Source: Butyricicoccus_B sp017886875
Lineage (GTDB): Bacteria; Bacillota; Clostridia; Oscillospirales; Butyricicoccaceae
Assembly (NCBI GenBank): GCA_963931655.1
Contig: OZ007036.1
Span: forward strand, 124,001 to 188,000
Direction: 5' to 3'
Length of the DNA stretch: 64,000 nt
A model generated the notes under the pieces. The model saw only the letters and a program-made list of their open reading frames with translations, ran no database searches and was not told the DNA's origin. Shown here one piece after another: positions 15,139 through 23,405 of this stretch (positions within the stretch are counted from its first letter, which is position 1; every line of letters begins with the position of its first letter). The position numbers and the translations under genes were made by a program.

Positions 15139-15855
15139 ATGATTAAAGCGGTTTTTTTCGACATTGATAACACTGTTTATAACTATGATGTTTCACATAA
15201 ACATGCAATGAGGGAACTTTATAAGTATTGCAAACAAAATCTGGATTTAACCTCAGAGCAGTTTGACAATGCTATCGAAAATGCTAAGAAGCTAGTAGAT
15301 ATGCGTTTGGGTACAGTTTGTGCGGCAACGCATAATCGCCTTATCCGCTTTCAAACAATGCTTGAAATGCTGAAAAAACCGCTTTTTCCTTTTGCCTATG
15401 ATATGGAAAAATGCTATTGGAATAGTCTAATAAATTTTGCAAAACCTCAAGAGGGTATTGAAAATCTTATGCAAAACCTTAAAAAACAGGGTTATTTTGT
15501 TGGATTAGGTACAAATATGACCGCTGATTGGCAGTTTGTAAAGCTAAATAAATTGGGTCTTGGTAAATATATAGATGCTTTAGTTACAAGCGAAGAAGTA
15601 AGTGTTGAAAAACCAGATAAAAAATTATTTGAAGTTTGTGCTGAAAAAGCACAAGCTAAACCGTCAGAATGTGTGTTTATAGGCGATAGTATAAAACATG
15701 ACATTGAGGGTGTAGAAAATACCGGAATGAAAACAATTTTATATACTGGCTGTCTTGAAGGGAAAAAACTTGAAAAAGCAAATAAATCAGGTTATACTGT
15801 AATTCATCATTTTGATGAATGTTTAGATGTAATAAATAAATTTGAAAATAACTGA
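15139..15855 (+). CDS. HAD-superfamily hydrolase
   Basis: The 238-aa protein has the HAD motifs I FFDIDNTVYNY (residues 6-16), II GLGTN, III lysine in VSVEKPDKKLF, and IV CVFIGDSIKHDIEG. The cap is a C1-type helical domain. These enzymes are phosphatases for sugar phosphates or nucleotides; the substrate is unknown. It follows ulaF by 22 bases and probably belongs to the same transcript. Confidence 0.88.
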   Translation: MIKAVFFDIDNTVYNYDVSHKHAMRELYKYCKQNLDLTSEQFDNAIENAKKLVDMRLGTVCAATHNRLIRFQTMLEMLKKPLFPFAYDMEKCYWNSLINFAKPQEGIENLMQNLKKQGYFVGLGTNMTADWQFVKLNKLGLGKYIDALVTSEEVSVEKPDKKLFEVCAEKAQAKPSECVFIGDSIKHDIEGVENTGMKTILYTGCLEGKKLEKANKSGYTVIHHFDECLDVINKFENN

Positions 15856-15902
15856 TTTCAAAAATCGTTTTAAATAGACTCATATTGGAGGCGAAATTCG
15901 AT

Positions 15903-16324
15903 ATGTTTGGTGGTCTTACTATACAAAGTATTTTTTTGATTGTTATAGATGCAGTTATTTTTGTTGTGGGCACAACAGCTCTAAAAAAACAAATCCGCAA
16001 CAAAATGGGAAAACTTTTGAAAGATGCTAAAATTATTAGCTTAAATCATGTAACTAAAAAAAATGGACAAATCCTAGTATTTCTTACTATCCAATTATAA
16101 AATATAATCTAGATGGCAAAGAAAAAATAATGAGAAGTTGTTATAACTCTAGTAGCACAACAAGCTATAAAGTCGGAAAACAACTGACTTTATACAGAGA
16201 TAAAAATACAGGTGATATTTTTGAACATGGTGCTAGAAAAAGCATGTTAATTATAGGAATTTGTTTAATTCTATTTGCCGCTATTGGGCTTTATAGTTCG
16301 CTCATTATGCTCTTTGGAGAATAA
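15903..16324 (+). pseudogene. DUF3592-like membrane protein, frameshifted
   Basis: ATG 15903 has TTGGAGG upstream and opens with a membrane helix (residues 6-26). The frame fails after VTKKNG at an A8 tract (16056-16063) and stops at 16100. Adding one A gives a continuous reading, TNPSISYYPIIKYNLDGKEK, then MRSCYNSSSTTSYKVGKQLT and a C-terminal membrane helix, about 140 aa in all. The SYYPIIKYNLDGKE block followed by VGKQLTLYRDKNTG is the DUF3592 pattern. The function of the family is unknown. Confidence 0.75.
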
Positions 16325-16340
16325 TACCTCATTTCACAAA

Positions 16341-16378
16341 AAAGAACCGTCAAAGTTTTATACTTTGGCGGTTCTTTT
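16341..16378 (+). terminator. Terminator after the DUF3592-like gene
   Basis: AAGAACCGTCAAAG pairs with CTTTGGCGGTTCTT, followed by T-rich sequence. It ends the ula region. Confidence 0.85.
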
Positions 16379-16454
16379 ATATGCACATTTTTTAATTTAT
16401 TTGCATAGTCTGACCTAGCAAATGTTTTATTAAATCTTTTTTGGAGGGAAAACT

Positions 16455-17207
16455 ATGCCACGAGTTTATTTAAGCCCATCAACTCAGGAATTTAACCCAT
16501 ATTATGACGGCGAGGGTAATGAAGAATTTTATATGAATTTAATTGTAGATGCAATGGAGCCTTATTTAACTTCTTCAGGTATCGAATTTAAAAGAAATAC
16601 ACCTGATATGAATGCGGCTTCTTCAATTCGTCAGTCAAATGAAGGTGTCTATGATGTACATTTAGCAGTTCATTCAAATGCAGCTCCAGAAAATCTTTCT
16701 GGTAGACTTCAAGGTTCAGATGTATATTTTTATCCATTTTCAGAGAGAAGTACAAGACTAGCTAATATTATTGCCTCAAATTTAAAAGCAATTTATTTAC
16801 AGCCAGAACTTGTAAACACAAGAGCTACAACAACTCTTGGTGAAGTTGTAAGGACAAAAGCTCCTGCTGTACTTGTAGAGCTTGCTTATCACGATAATCC
16901 AGAAGATGCTGAATGGATAAGAAACAATATAGGTCTTATTGGTAGAGATTTAGCCATTTCACTTACTGAATATTTTGGTATTCCATTTGTAGAGCCTCAG
17001 CCAATTAGAACAGCAATAGTTGATATACAAAGCGGAAATTTAAACATAAGAAAAACCCCTTCACTTTCTGCACAGGTTATAGGTCAAGCACCAAATGGTG
17101 CAAAACTTACTGTTTTAGGTAGTTATGACGGCTGGTATATTATTAAGTATAATAACATAGAGGGTTATGTTCGTTCTGAATATGTAACACTTGAATATAA
17201 CAAATAA
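16455..17207 (+). CDS. N-acetylmuramoyl-L-alanine amidase with SH3b domain
   Basis: The 250-aa protein joins an amidase_3 domain (residues 1-178) to a bacterial SH3 domain (GNLNIRKTPSLSAQVIG, then GYVRSEYV). Amidase residues include the Glu in GEGNEEFYMNL, the His in VHLAVHSNAA and the catalytic Glu in VELAYHDNP. The first zinc His of the usual GHGG motif is absent; the start reads YLSPSTQ, which I recall from a clostridial subfamily. There is no signal peptide, so it may act in a mother cell or be released by lysis. TTGGAGG precedes the ATG. Confidence 0.82.
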   Translation: MPRVYLSPSTQEFNPYYDGEGNEEFYMNLIVDAMEPYLTSSGIEFKRNTPDMNAASSIRQSNEGVYDVHLAVHSNAAPENLSGRLQGSDVYFYPFSERSTRLANIIASNLKAIYLQPELVNTRATTTLGEVVRTKAPAVLVELAYHDNPEDAEWIRNNIGLIGRDLAISLTEYFGIPFVEPQPIRTAIVDIQSGNLNIRKTPSLSAQVIGQAPNGAKLTVLGSYDGWYIIKYNNIEGYVRSEYVTLEYNK

Positions 17208-17241
17208 TTTGTCATTTCTCATAATAAAGTGAAAAAATATT

Positions 17242-17259
17242 CTGTGAATTTATTCACAA
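17242..17259 (+). promoter_or_regulatory. Candidate Rex operator
   Basis: CTGTGAATTTATTCACAA matches the Rex site TTGTGAA-N4-TTCACAA except at the first base. It lies about 28 bases upstream of the -35 of nfnAB. Rex senses the NADH/NAD+ ratio, fitting a transhydrogenase target. Confidence 0.6.
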
Positions 17260-17286
17260 AAAATCGGGCTCATTTGACAATATGCC

Positions 17287-17315
17287 TTGCAAATGCTAAA
17301 AAGAGATAGTATAAT
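17287..17315 (+). promoter_or_regulatory. Promoter of nfnAB
   Basis: TTGCAA (17287-17292), a 17-base spacer and TATAAT (17310-17315), 27 bases before the start codon. Confidence 0.65.
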
Positions 17316-17341
17316 TAGAGTAATTGCAGAGGAGGTTTGAA

Positions 17342-18187
17342 ATGTACCAGATTGTTAAGAAAAAGACACTGAATTCAAATACAAAGCTTATGGTGATTGA
17401 TGCACCTTTCGTTGCTAAAAAGGCACAACCAGGTCAGTTTATCATACTGCGTGTAGATGAAGAAGGAGAGCGTATTCCGCTGACTATCGCTGAATATGAC
17501 CGTGAAAAAGGTCATGTTACAATCATTTTCCAAGAGGTTGGTGCTACAACTAAAAAGTTAGGTCTATTAAATGAAGGCGATTGCTTAAATGACTTTGTAG
17601 GTCCACTTGGTGTTGCGTCTCACCTTGAAGGTTTAAAGAAGGTTGCTGTTGTAGGTGGCGGTCTTGGTTGTGCTATCGCATACCCACAGGCTAAGGCACT
17701 GCATGAAATGGGTGCAGAAGTTGACCTTATTGCAGGTTTCCGTAACAAGGACATTATTATCCTTGAGGACGAAATGAGAGCTGCAAGCACAAACCTTTAT
17801 GTTATGACTGATGACGGTTCTAACGGTCATAAGGGTTTTGTTACCGATGCACTTAAAAAGCTAATTGAAGATGGCAATCAGTATGATGCTGTTATTGCTA
17901 TCGGTCCTATGATTATGATGAAGTTTGTAAGCGAAGTAACTCGCCCATATGGTATCAAGACTATTGTTTCTATGAACGCTACTATGGTTGATGGTACTGG
18001 TATGTGTGGTTGCTGCCGTCTGACTGTTAATGGTGAGACAAAGTTCGCTTGCGTTGATGGCCCTGATTTTGACGGACATCAGGTAGATTTTGATGAGTCT
18101 ATGCGTCGTAGTGCAATGTACAAGGCTCAAGAAAAAGAAGCTACAGAGCATCACGAATGTAATCTGCATAAGATGGAGGTCAAGTAA
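17342..18187 (+). CDS. nfnA: NfnA-type ferredoxin-NADP reductase small subunit
   Basis: The 281-aa flavoprotein has an FAD domain (residues 1-95, with PGQFIILRV and ERIPLTIAEYD) and an NAD-binding domain (VVGGGLGCAIAYPQAKAL). A C-terminal iron-sulfur motif reads DGTGMCGCCRLTV with a later Cys in FACVDGPDF. This is the small subunit of the flavin-bifurcating NADH-dependent ferredoxin:NADP oxidoreductase, or of the closely related sulfide dehydrogenase SudB. ATG 17342 follows GAGGAGG; the in-frame start at 17324 precedes that site. The large subunit starts 2 bases after its stop. Confidence 0.88.
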   Translation: MYQIVKKKTLNSNTKLMVIDAPFVAKKAQPGQFIILRVDEEGERIPLTIAEYDREKGHVTIIFQEVGATTKKLGLLNEGDCLNDFVGPLGVASHLEGLKKVAVVGGGLGCAIAYPQAKALHEMGAEVDLIAGFRNKDIIILEDEMRAASTNLYVMTDDGSNGHKGFVTDALKKLIEDGNQYDAVIAIGPMIMMKFVSEVTRPYGIKTIVSMNATMVDGTGMCGCCRLTVNGETKFACVDGPDFDGHQVDFDESMRRSAMYKAQEKEATEHHECNLHKMEVK

Positions 18188-18189
18188 TC

Positions 18190-19587
18190 ATGGCAAATAT
18201 GAACCCAAAGAAATGTCCAATGCCTGAGCAGGACCCTAATGTTCGTAACAAGAACTTTGAGGAAGTTGCTCTAGGTTATACACCAGAAATGGCTATTGAA
18301 GAAGCTCAGCGTTGCTTAAACTGTAAGCATAAACCTTGTGTTGCTGGTTGTCCAGTTGGTGTTAAAATCCCTGAATTTATCGCTCTTGTTGCAGAAGGAA
18401 AGTTTATTGAAGCTGCTGCTAAGATTAAAGAAACTTCTGCTCTTCCTGCTGTTTGTGGTCGTGTATGTCCACAGGAAAGCCAGTGCGAAAGCAAGTGTGT
18501 TCGTGGCATTAAGGGCGAACCAGTTGCTATCGGTCGTTTAGAGCGTTTTGTGGCTGACTATGCTATGGCTAATGATACAACTGAAATCACTATTCCAGAA
18601 CAGAACGGTCATAAGGTTGCTGTTGTAGGTGCTGGCCCTGCTGGTCTAACTTGTGCTGGTGACCTTGCTCGTTTGGGCTATAAGGTTACTGTATTTGAAG
18701 TTCTGCACACTGCTGGTGGCGTTCTTATGTATGGTATTCCTGAATTCCGTCTACCAAAGGCTATCGTTCAAAAGGAAATTGATAACCTAAAGGCTATGGG
18801 CGTTGAATTTATCCTTAACTTTGTTGTTGGTCGCTCTGAAACCATTGATGACCTTATGGCTGATGGTTATGAAGCTATCTTCGTTGGTTCTGGTGCAGGT
18901 CTACCAAGCTTTATGAATGTTCCAGGTGAAAACTACAACGGTGTTTACTCTGCAAACGAGTATCTAACCCGTGTAAACCTAATGAAAGCATACAAGGAAG
19001 ACTCTGCAACCCCAATTCTTCGTGCTAAGAGAGTTGCTGTTGTTGGTGGCGGTAATGTTGCTATGGACGCTGCTCGTAGTGCTAAGCGTATGGGTGCTGA
19101 AGAAGTTTACATTGTTTATCGTCGTGGTGAGTCTGAGCTGCCAGCACGTCTGGAAGAAATCCATCACGCTAAAGAAGAGGGAATTATATTTAAGTTCCTA
19201 ACTGCACCACTAGAAGTAATTGGTGATGAAGAAACTTACATGGTTAAGGGCTTAAAGTGCCAGCAGATGGAGCTTGGTGAACCAGATGCTTCTGGTCGTC
19301 GTCGTCCAATTCCTGTTGAGGGCAGCGAATTTGTACTAGACCTTGATGCTGTTATTGTTTCTATCGGTACCAGCCCTAACCCTCTAATCCGTTCTACTAC
19401 TCCAGGTCTTGAAACTAACAAGCGTGGTTGTATTGTAGCTGATGAGGAAACTGGTCTTACTTCTAAGGAAGGTGTATTCGCAGGTGGTGACGCTGTAACA
19501 GGTGCTGCGACCGTTATTCTTGCAATGGGTGCTGGTAAAAAGGCAGCTGCTGCAATGCATGAGTACATTCAAAATAAGAATAAGTAA
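18190..19587 (+). CDS. nfnB: NfnB-type large subunit (GltD-like)
   Basis: The 465-aa protein resembles the small subunit of glutamate synthase. N-terminal cysteine clusters CLNCKHKPCVAGCP and CGRVCPQESQCESKC bind two [4Fe-4S] centres. Two nucleotide folds follow: VVGAGPAGLTCAGDLA for FAD and VVGGGNVAMDAARSAKRMGAEEV for NADP. With NfnA it would couple NADH and ferredoxin to NADP reduction. It is annotated as gltA in many clostridia, but no large GltB gene is nearby. Codon choice suggests high expression. Confidence 0.88.
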   Translation: MANMNPKKCPMPEQDPNVRNKNFEEVALGYTPEMAIEEAQRCLNCKHKPCVAGCPVGVKIPEFIALVAEGKFIEAAAKIKETSALPAVCGRVCPQESQCESKCVRGIKGEPVAIGRLERFVADYAMANDTTEITIPEQNGHKVAVVGAGPAGLTCAGDLARLGYKVTVFEVLHTAGGVLMYGIPEFRLPKAIVQKEIDNLKAMGVEFILNFVVGRSETIDDLMADGYEAIFVGSGAGLPSFMNVPGENYNGVYSANEYLTRVNLMKAYKEDSATPILRAKRVAVVGGGNVAMDAARSAKRMGAEEVYIVYRRGESELPARLEEIHHAKEEGIIFKFLTAPLEVIGDEETYMVKGLKCQQMELGEPDASGRRRPIPVEGSEFVLDLDAVIVSIGTSPNPLIRSTTPGLETNKRGCIVADEETGLTSKEGVFAGGDAVTGAATVILAMGAGKKAAAAMHEYIQNKNK

Positions 19588-19607
19588 TTTGCTTTAGCAT
19601 ACTTTTT

Positions 19608-19641
19608 AAAGCGATGTGGCTAATTGCTACATCGCTTTTTT
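19608..19641 (+). terminator. Terminator of nfnAB
   Basis: AAAGCGATGT pairs with ACATCGCTTT over an 11-base loop, followed by T. Confidence 0.88.
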
Positions 19642-19719
19642 ACTTGCTTTTTTAATGAAAATAATATATGATATATTTACCTATTTTAAAAGTAGGAAAA
19701 ACATGAAAGTGGGGTTAAA

Positions 19720-21012
19720 ATGAAAAAAGGAAATGCATGGGCACTAACACCGATTATAGTGTTTTTAGTGCTATTCATTGGTTATGGCATTTGGAATGAT
19801 AATGATTTTTATAAAATGCCAGCTATTGCAGGTTTTGTAACTGCTTTAGTTGTAGCATTTTTATTAAACCGCAAGGTGAGTTTTCACGAAAAATTAGAAA
19901 CTGCTGCTAAAGGTATGGCAGATGAAAATGTAATGATAATGTGTCTGGTGTTTGTTATGGCAGGTGCATTTTCAGGTGCTGTTAATGCCGCAGGTGGTGC
20001 AGACTCTACTGTAAATTTTGGTTTGTCTATATTACCAAGTAATGTGGCTGTTGTAGGTGTATTTTTAATTGGTTGTTTTATCTCTACATCTATGGGTACA
20101 TCAGTTGGTACAATAACAGTATTATCACCAATAGCTATTGGTATTGCAGAAAAAACAGGTTTCCCAGTGGCTCTTTGTTTAGGTGCGGCTGTTTGTGGTG
20201 CAATGTTTGGTGATAATTTATCTATGATTTCAGATACAACTATTGCTGCAACTCGTACACAAGGTTGCGATATGAAAGATAAGTTTAGAGAAAATATAAA
20301 GCTTGTGCTTCCAGCAGCTATTATTACCATAGCTATTTTATTTGTTAAAACTATGGGTTCAGAATATCAAATCACTGAGCCGCTTAATTATGATATTGTT
20401 CGTATTTTACCTTATTTGGTTGTGCTTGTTGGTGCTTTAATCGGTACAAATGTTATTATGCTACTTGCAGGCGGTACAATATTATCCCTATGTGTTGGTT
20501 TATACTATGGGGATTTTGGTTTAAAAGATATCTTCACTGTTATGGGCAACGGTATAACAAGCATGTATGATATAACTGTAATTTCAATTATTGTTGCAGG
20601 TGTTGTAGCACTTATCCGTATGAATGGCGGTATTGATTGGATTTTATATGTTATTCGCAAATTGGTGCGTGGTAAAAAGGGTGCAGAAGTGGGAATTGCA
20701 GCACTTTCTGCCGCAGTAGATTGTGCAACTGCTAACAATACAATAGCTATTGTTATTGCAGGCCCCGTTGCAAAGGAAATTGCAGAGGAATACGATATTG
20801 AGCCAAAACGCACAGCGTCATTATTAGATATTTTCACATCGGTTTGTCAAGGTTTAATTCCTTATGGTGCACAGATTTTAACCGCTGTTAGCTTTACAGT
20901 AGGTACTGCACTAGAGATTAGTCCAGTTGATTTAATTGCATATTGTTACTATCCTATTTTAATGGCGGTTTCTGCACTTTTATTTATTATAATAGGTAAA
21001 AAGAAAGCATAA
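19720..21012 (+). CDS. NhaC-family Na+/H+ antiporter
   Basis: The 430-aa membrane protein has about eleven helices. The blocks STSMGTSVGTITVLSPIA, GAAVCGAMFGDNLSMISDTT and CATANNTIAIVIAGPVAKE are hallmarks of the NhaC family, which exchanges sodium for protons. Some members exchange malate or other acids, so the substrate is tentative. GTGGGGT lies before the ATG. It is a single-gene unit between terminators. Confidence 0.88.
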   Translation: MKKGNAWALTPIIVFLVLFIGYGIWNDNDFYKMPAIAGFVTALVVAFLLNRKVSFHEKLETAAKGMADENVMIMCLVFVMAGAFSGAVNAAGGADSTVNFGLSILPSNVAVVGVFLIGCFISTSMGTSVGTITVLSPIAIGIAEKTGFPVALCLGAAVCGAMFGDNLSMISDTTIAATRTQGCDMKDKFRENIKLVLPAAIITIAILFVKTMGSEYQITEPLNYDIVRILPYLVVLVGALIGTNVIMLLAGGTILSLCVGLYYGDFGLKDIFTVMGNGITSMYDITVISIIVAGVVALIRMNGGIDWILYVIRKLVRGKKGAEVGIAALSAAVDCATANNTIAIVIAGPVAKEIAEEYDIEPKRTASLLDIFTSVCQGLIPYGAQILTAVSFTVGTALEISPVDLIAYCYYPILMAVSALLFIIIGKKKA

Positions 21013-21015
21013 ATA

Positions 21016-21042
21016 AAAATCGAGCTGAAAAGCTCGATTTTT
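21016..21042. terminator. Bidirectional terminator, nhaC and radA
   Basis: AAAATCGAGCT pairs with AGCTCGATTTT over GAAA, with A and T runs on both sides serving the converging genes. Confidence 0.88.
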
Positions 21043-21046
21043 GTGT

Positions 21047-22408
21047 TTATAATACCATTTTAAGTGCCTCAGCGACACTTTTAACTTTTACAATATTCAT
21101 GTCCTTAGGCACATTATCTCCTAAATCTTGTTCAGGCATAATACAAGTGTGAAAACCTAATCTGTAACCTTCCCATATACGTTGAGCAGCACAACTAACT
21201 GCCCTTAGCTCACCAGTCAAACCAACTTCCCCAAAGCTCATTACACCTTCAGGAAGTGGCTTGTCCCTAAAGCTTGAAGCAATCGCAAGCACCATAGGTA
21301 AATCAACTGCGGGTTCATCAAGTCGCATACCACCAACAACATTTACATATGCATCACTATTTGATAAAAATAATCCTGCACGTTTTTCGAGTATTGCAAG
21401 CAGTAAAACCATTCTATTATAGTCTACACCAGCAGCAGTTCTTCTTGGCACACCAAAAGCAGTTTTAGCAACGAGTGCCTGTACTTCTGCAAGTAGTGGG
21501 CGAGTGCCTTCTATAACACAGGCGATACAATTACCTGGAGAGCCTGTTGGGTGACCAGAAAGCATAGCAGCAGATGGGTTTTGAACCTCTAAAAGTCCAT
21601 GGTCGCTCATTTCAAATACACCGATTTCATTTGTAGAGCCAAAACGATTTTTTGCAGCTCTTAAACATCTAAAAGGCCCTGTTTGTTCACCCTCAAAATA
21701 TAATACACAGTCTACCATATGTTCTAAAATTTTAGGGCCTGCAAGTGTACCTTCTTTATTTACATGACCGACAATAAAAATAGTTACACTGTGACGTTTT
21801 GCATATTGCATTAAAAGCATTGCACATTCTTTAATTTGTGTTGTGCCTCCGGGTGCAGATTGAAGTTCTGAGCGATAAACCGTTTGTATTGAGTCAATAA
21901 TAAGTATATCTGGTTCTAAAATATCGGTTTCTGAAATAATATTTTCCATATCGGTTTCAGCAAGCACATAAAGTTCAGGTGATGAAATGCCAAGGCGTGA
22001 CGCTCTAAGCCTAATTTGTCGTAATGACTCCTCACCAGAAACATATAAAACTCTTGCATTTTTACACATTTCTTGACACATTTGCAAAAGTAAAGTAGAT
22101 TTACCGATACCCGGTTCACCACCTACAAGCACAAATGAGCCATGCACCGCACCACCGCCAAGCACTCTATCTAGTTCACCTATACCAGATTGAAAACGTG
22201 TTTCATTTTCGGTTTCAATTTCACTCATTCTAACAGGTTTAGAACCAGTTAGCGATTTTGTATTTTGTAGCACACTTCTTGTAGCTACTTCAGGTTTAAC
22301 TTTAAATTCGCTCATTGTATTCCATGCACCACATGACGGGCATTTACCAAACCATTTCGGGCTTTCATAACCACAATCACTGCATAGAAAAAGTGTTTTT
22401 TGTTTCAT
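21047..22408 (-). CDS. radA: DNA repair protein RadA/Sms
   Basis: The 453-aa protein drives branch migration in homologous recombination. Features in order are a C4 zinc finger (CSDCGYESPKWFGKCPSCG), a RecA-like ATPase with Walker A GEPGIGKST, the RadA-specific KNRFG motif in AAKNRFGSTNEIG, and a C-terminal Lon-like domain (GGMRLDEPAVDLPM). Length is normal. The start overlaps the end of the CwlD-like gene by 32 bases, so the two are translationally linked on one transcript. Confidence 0.96.
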   Translation of the reverse strand: MKQKTLFLCSDCGYESPKWFGKCPSCGAWNTMSEFKVKPEVATRSVLQNTKSLTGSKPVRMSEIETENETRFQSGIGELDRVLGGGAVHGSFVLVGGEPGIGKSTLLLQMCQEMCKNARVLYVSGEESLRQIRLRASRLGISSPELYVLAETDMENIISETDILEPDILIIDSIQTVYRSELQSAPGGTTQIKECAMLLMQYAKRHSVTIFIVGHVNKEGTLAGPKILEHMVDCVLYFEGEQTGPFRCLRAAKNRFGSTNEIGVFEMSDHGLLEVQNPSAAMLSGHPTGSPGNCIACVIEGTRPLLAEVQALVAKTAFGVPRRTAAGVDYNRMVLLLAILEKRAGLFLSNSDAYVNVVGGMRLDEPAVDLPMVLAIASSFRDKPLPEGVMSFGEVGLTGELRAVSCAAQRIWEGYRLGFHTCIMPEQDLGDNVPKDMNIVKVKSVAEALKMVL

Positions 22409-23099
22409 TATTTTCTCCGTTTAAATAGTTTTCATAGCCGCTATAAATACAGATAGCAAGCTGTTTTTGATAATCTTCGCTACAAAGAAGTTGTTCTTCT
22501 TCAGGATTAGATAAAAAACCACATTCAACAACAATAGCAGGGCATTTTAACATTTTCATAAGATAGATTGTGTTTGCAGCCTGTTTTGCTGTGCGGATAT
22601 TATCATTTTTTATACCTAAAACTAAATTTGACTGTATGTTTTCAGCAAAAATTTTACTATCACCATTGTTTTTAGAATAAAAAACTTGAGCACCAAAATA
22701 TTTAGACTGCTCAAATTTATTTAAATGTATGCTCATAAAAATAGGGTTTTCAGTGCTATTTGTTATATCTTCTCTAGCATGTATATCATTTATTTTATTT
22801 TGGCTTATGCTTAAATTTGCATTATAATTAAGTGCATTTGTATCTGTTCTAGTCATAACAGCTTTTTGACCAAAAAAATAACTAAGCTGATATACCATTT
22901 GAGAAATAGATAAATTTATATCTTGCTCAGTTACTCCGCTTGCACCTACTGCACCACCATCAAAACCGCCATGACCTGCGTCAATAACCAAAGTTTTATT
23001 TGTTTCGGCTGGCGAAAAAACTGTTAAAATTTCTCTGACAGGTGGAATACTGAATGTTAAAACTATAAGAGTTATAAGTATTATAATACGTTCCTTCAT
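22377..23099 (-). CDS. cwlD: N-acetylmuramoyl-L-alanine amidase, CwlD-like
   Basis: The 240-aa protein has an N-terminal membrane or signal helix (residues 3-22) and an amidase_3 domain. Zinc and catalytic residues are visible: His in VIDAGHGGFDGGA, Glu in VTEQDINLS, His in FMSIHLNKF, and Glu in AIVVECGFLSNP. The single domain and size fit CwlD, which trims cortex peptidoglycan during sporulation. ATG 23099 has AAAGGCAGGT upstream; the longer frame to 23225 has no such site. It precedes radA. Confidence 0.82.
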   Translation of the reverse strand: MKERIIILITLIVLTFSIPPVREILTVFSPAETNKTLVIDAGHGGFDGGAVGASGVTEQDINLSISQMVYQLSYFFGQKAVMTRTDTNALNYNANLSISQNKINDIHAREDITNSTENPIFMSIHLNKFEQSKYFGAQVFYSKNNGDSKIFAENIQSNLVLGIKNDNIRTAKQAANTIYLMKMLKCPAIVVECGFLSNPEEEQLLCSEDYQKQLAICIYSGYENYLNGENNETKNTFSMQ

Positions 23100-23328
23100 A
23101 GATATACCTGCCTTTCCTCTTTGGTCAATAATATGCATATAGATAATATTATATAACCTAAAAGAAACGCAGCTTATTTTTATAATAACATATATTACAC
23201 CAAAATTAAAGATTTTTAAAATCAAAAAAATGTATAATATTTTTGGCTAAATGACCAAAAAAATAAGATAAATATAGAAAATAGTTTTCATTTTGCCGAA
23301 AATGTGTTATGCTATATCTGGTTTAAAC

Positions 23329-23360
23329 ACAGTGGCAGCTAAAGCTGTAAACATACTGTG
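23329..23360 (+). other. Nested hairpin in the leader of the purine permease
   Basis: CACAGT (23329-23334) can pair with ACTGTG near 23355, enclosing CAGCT/AGCTG. No T run follows and it does not match the purine riboswitch consensus. This lies in the roughly 300-base gap 23100-23405, which otherwise shows only AT-rich sequence. Confidence 0.35.
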
Positions 23361-23405
23361 AATAATGGCATGAAAAAAGCGAAAATGAGAGGAGCTGCCA
23401 AAGAA

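Noticed and set aside
23226..23405. Purine riboswitch before the NCS2 permease
   Set aside because: The conserved purine-aptamer loops are absent; only a small nested hairpin is present.
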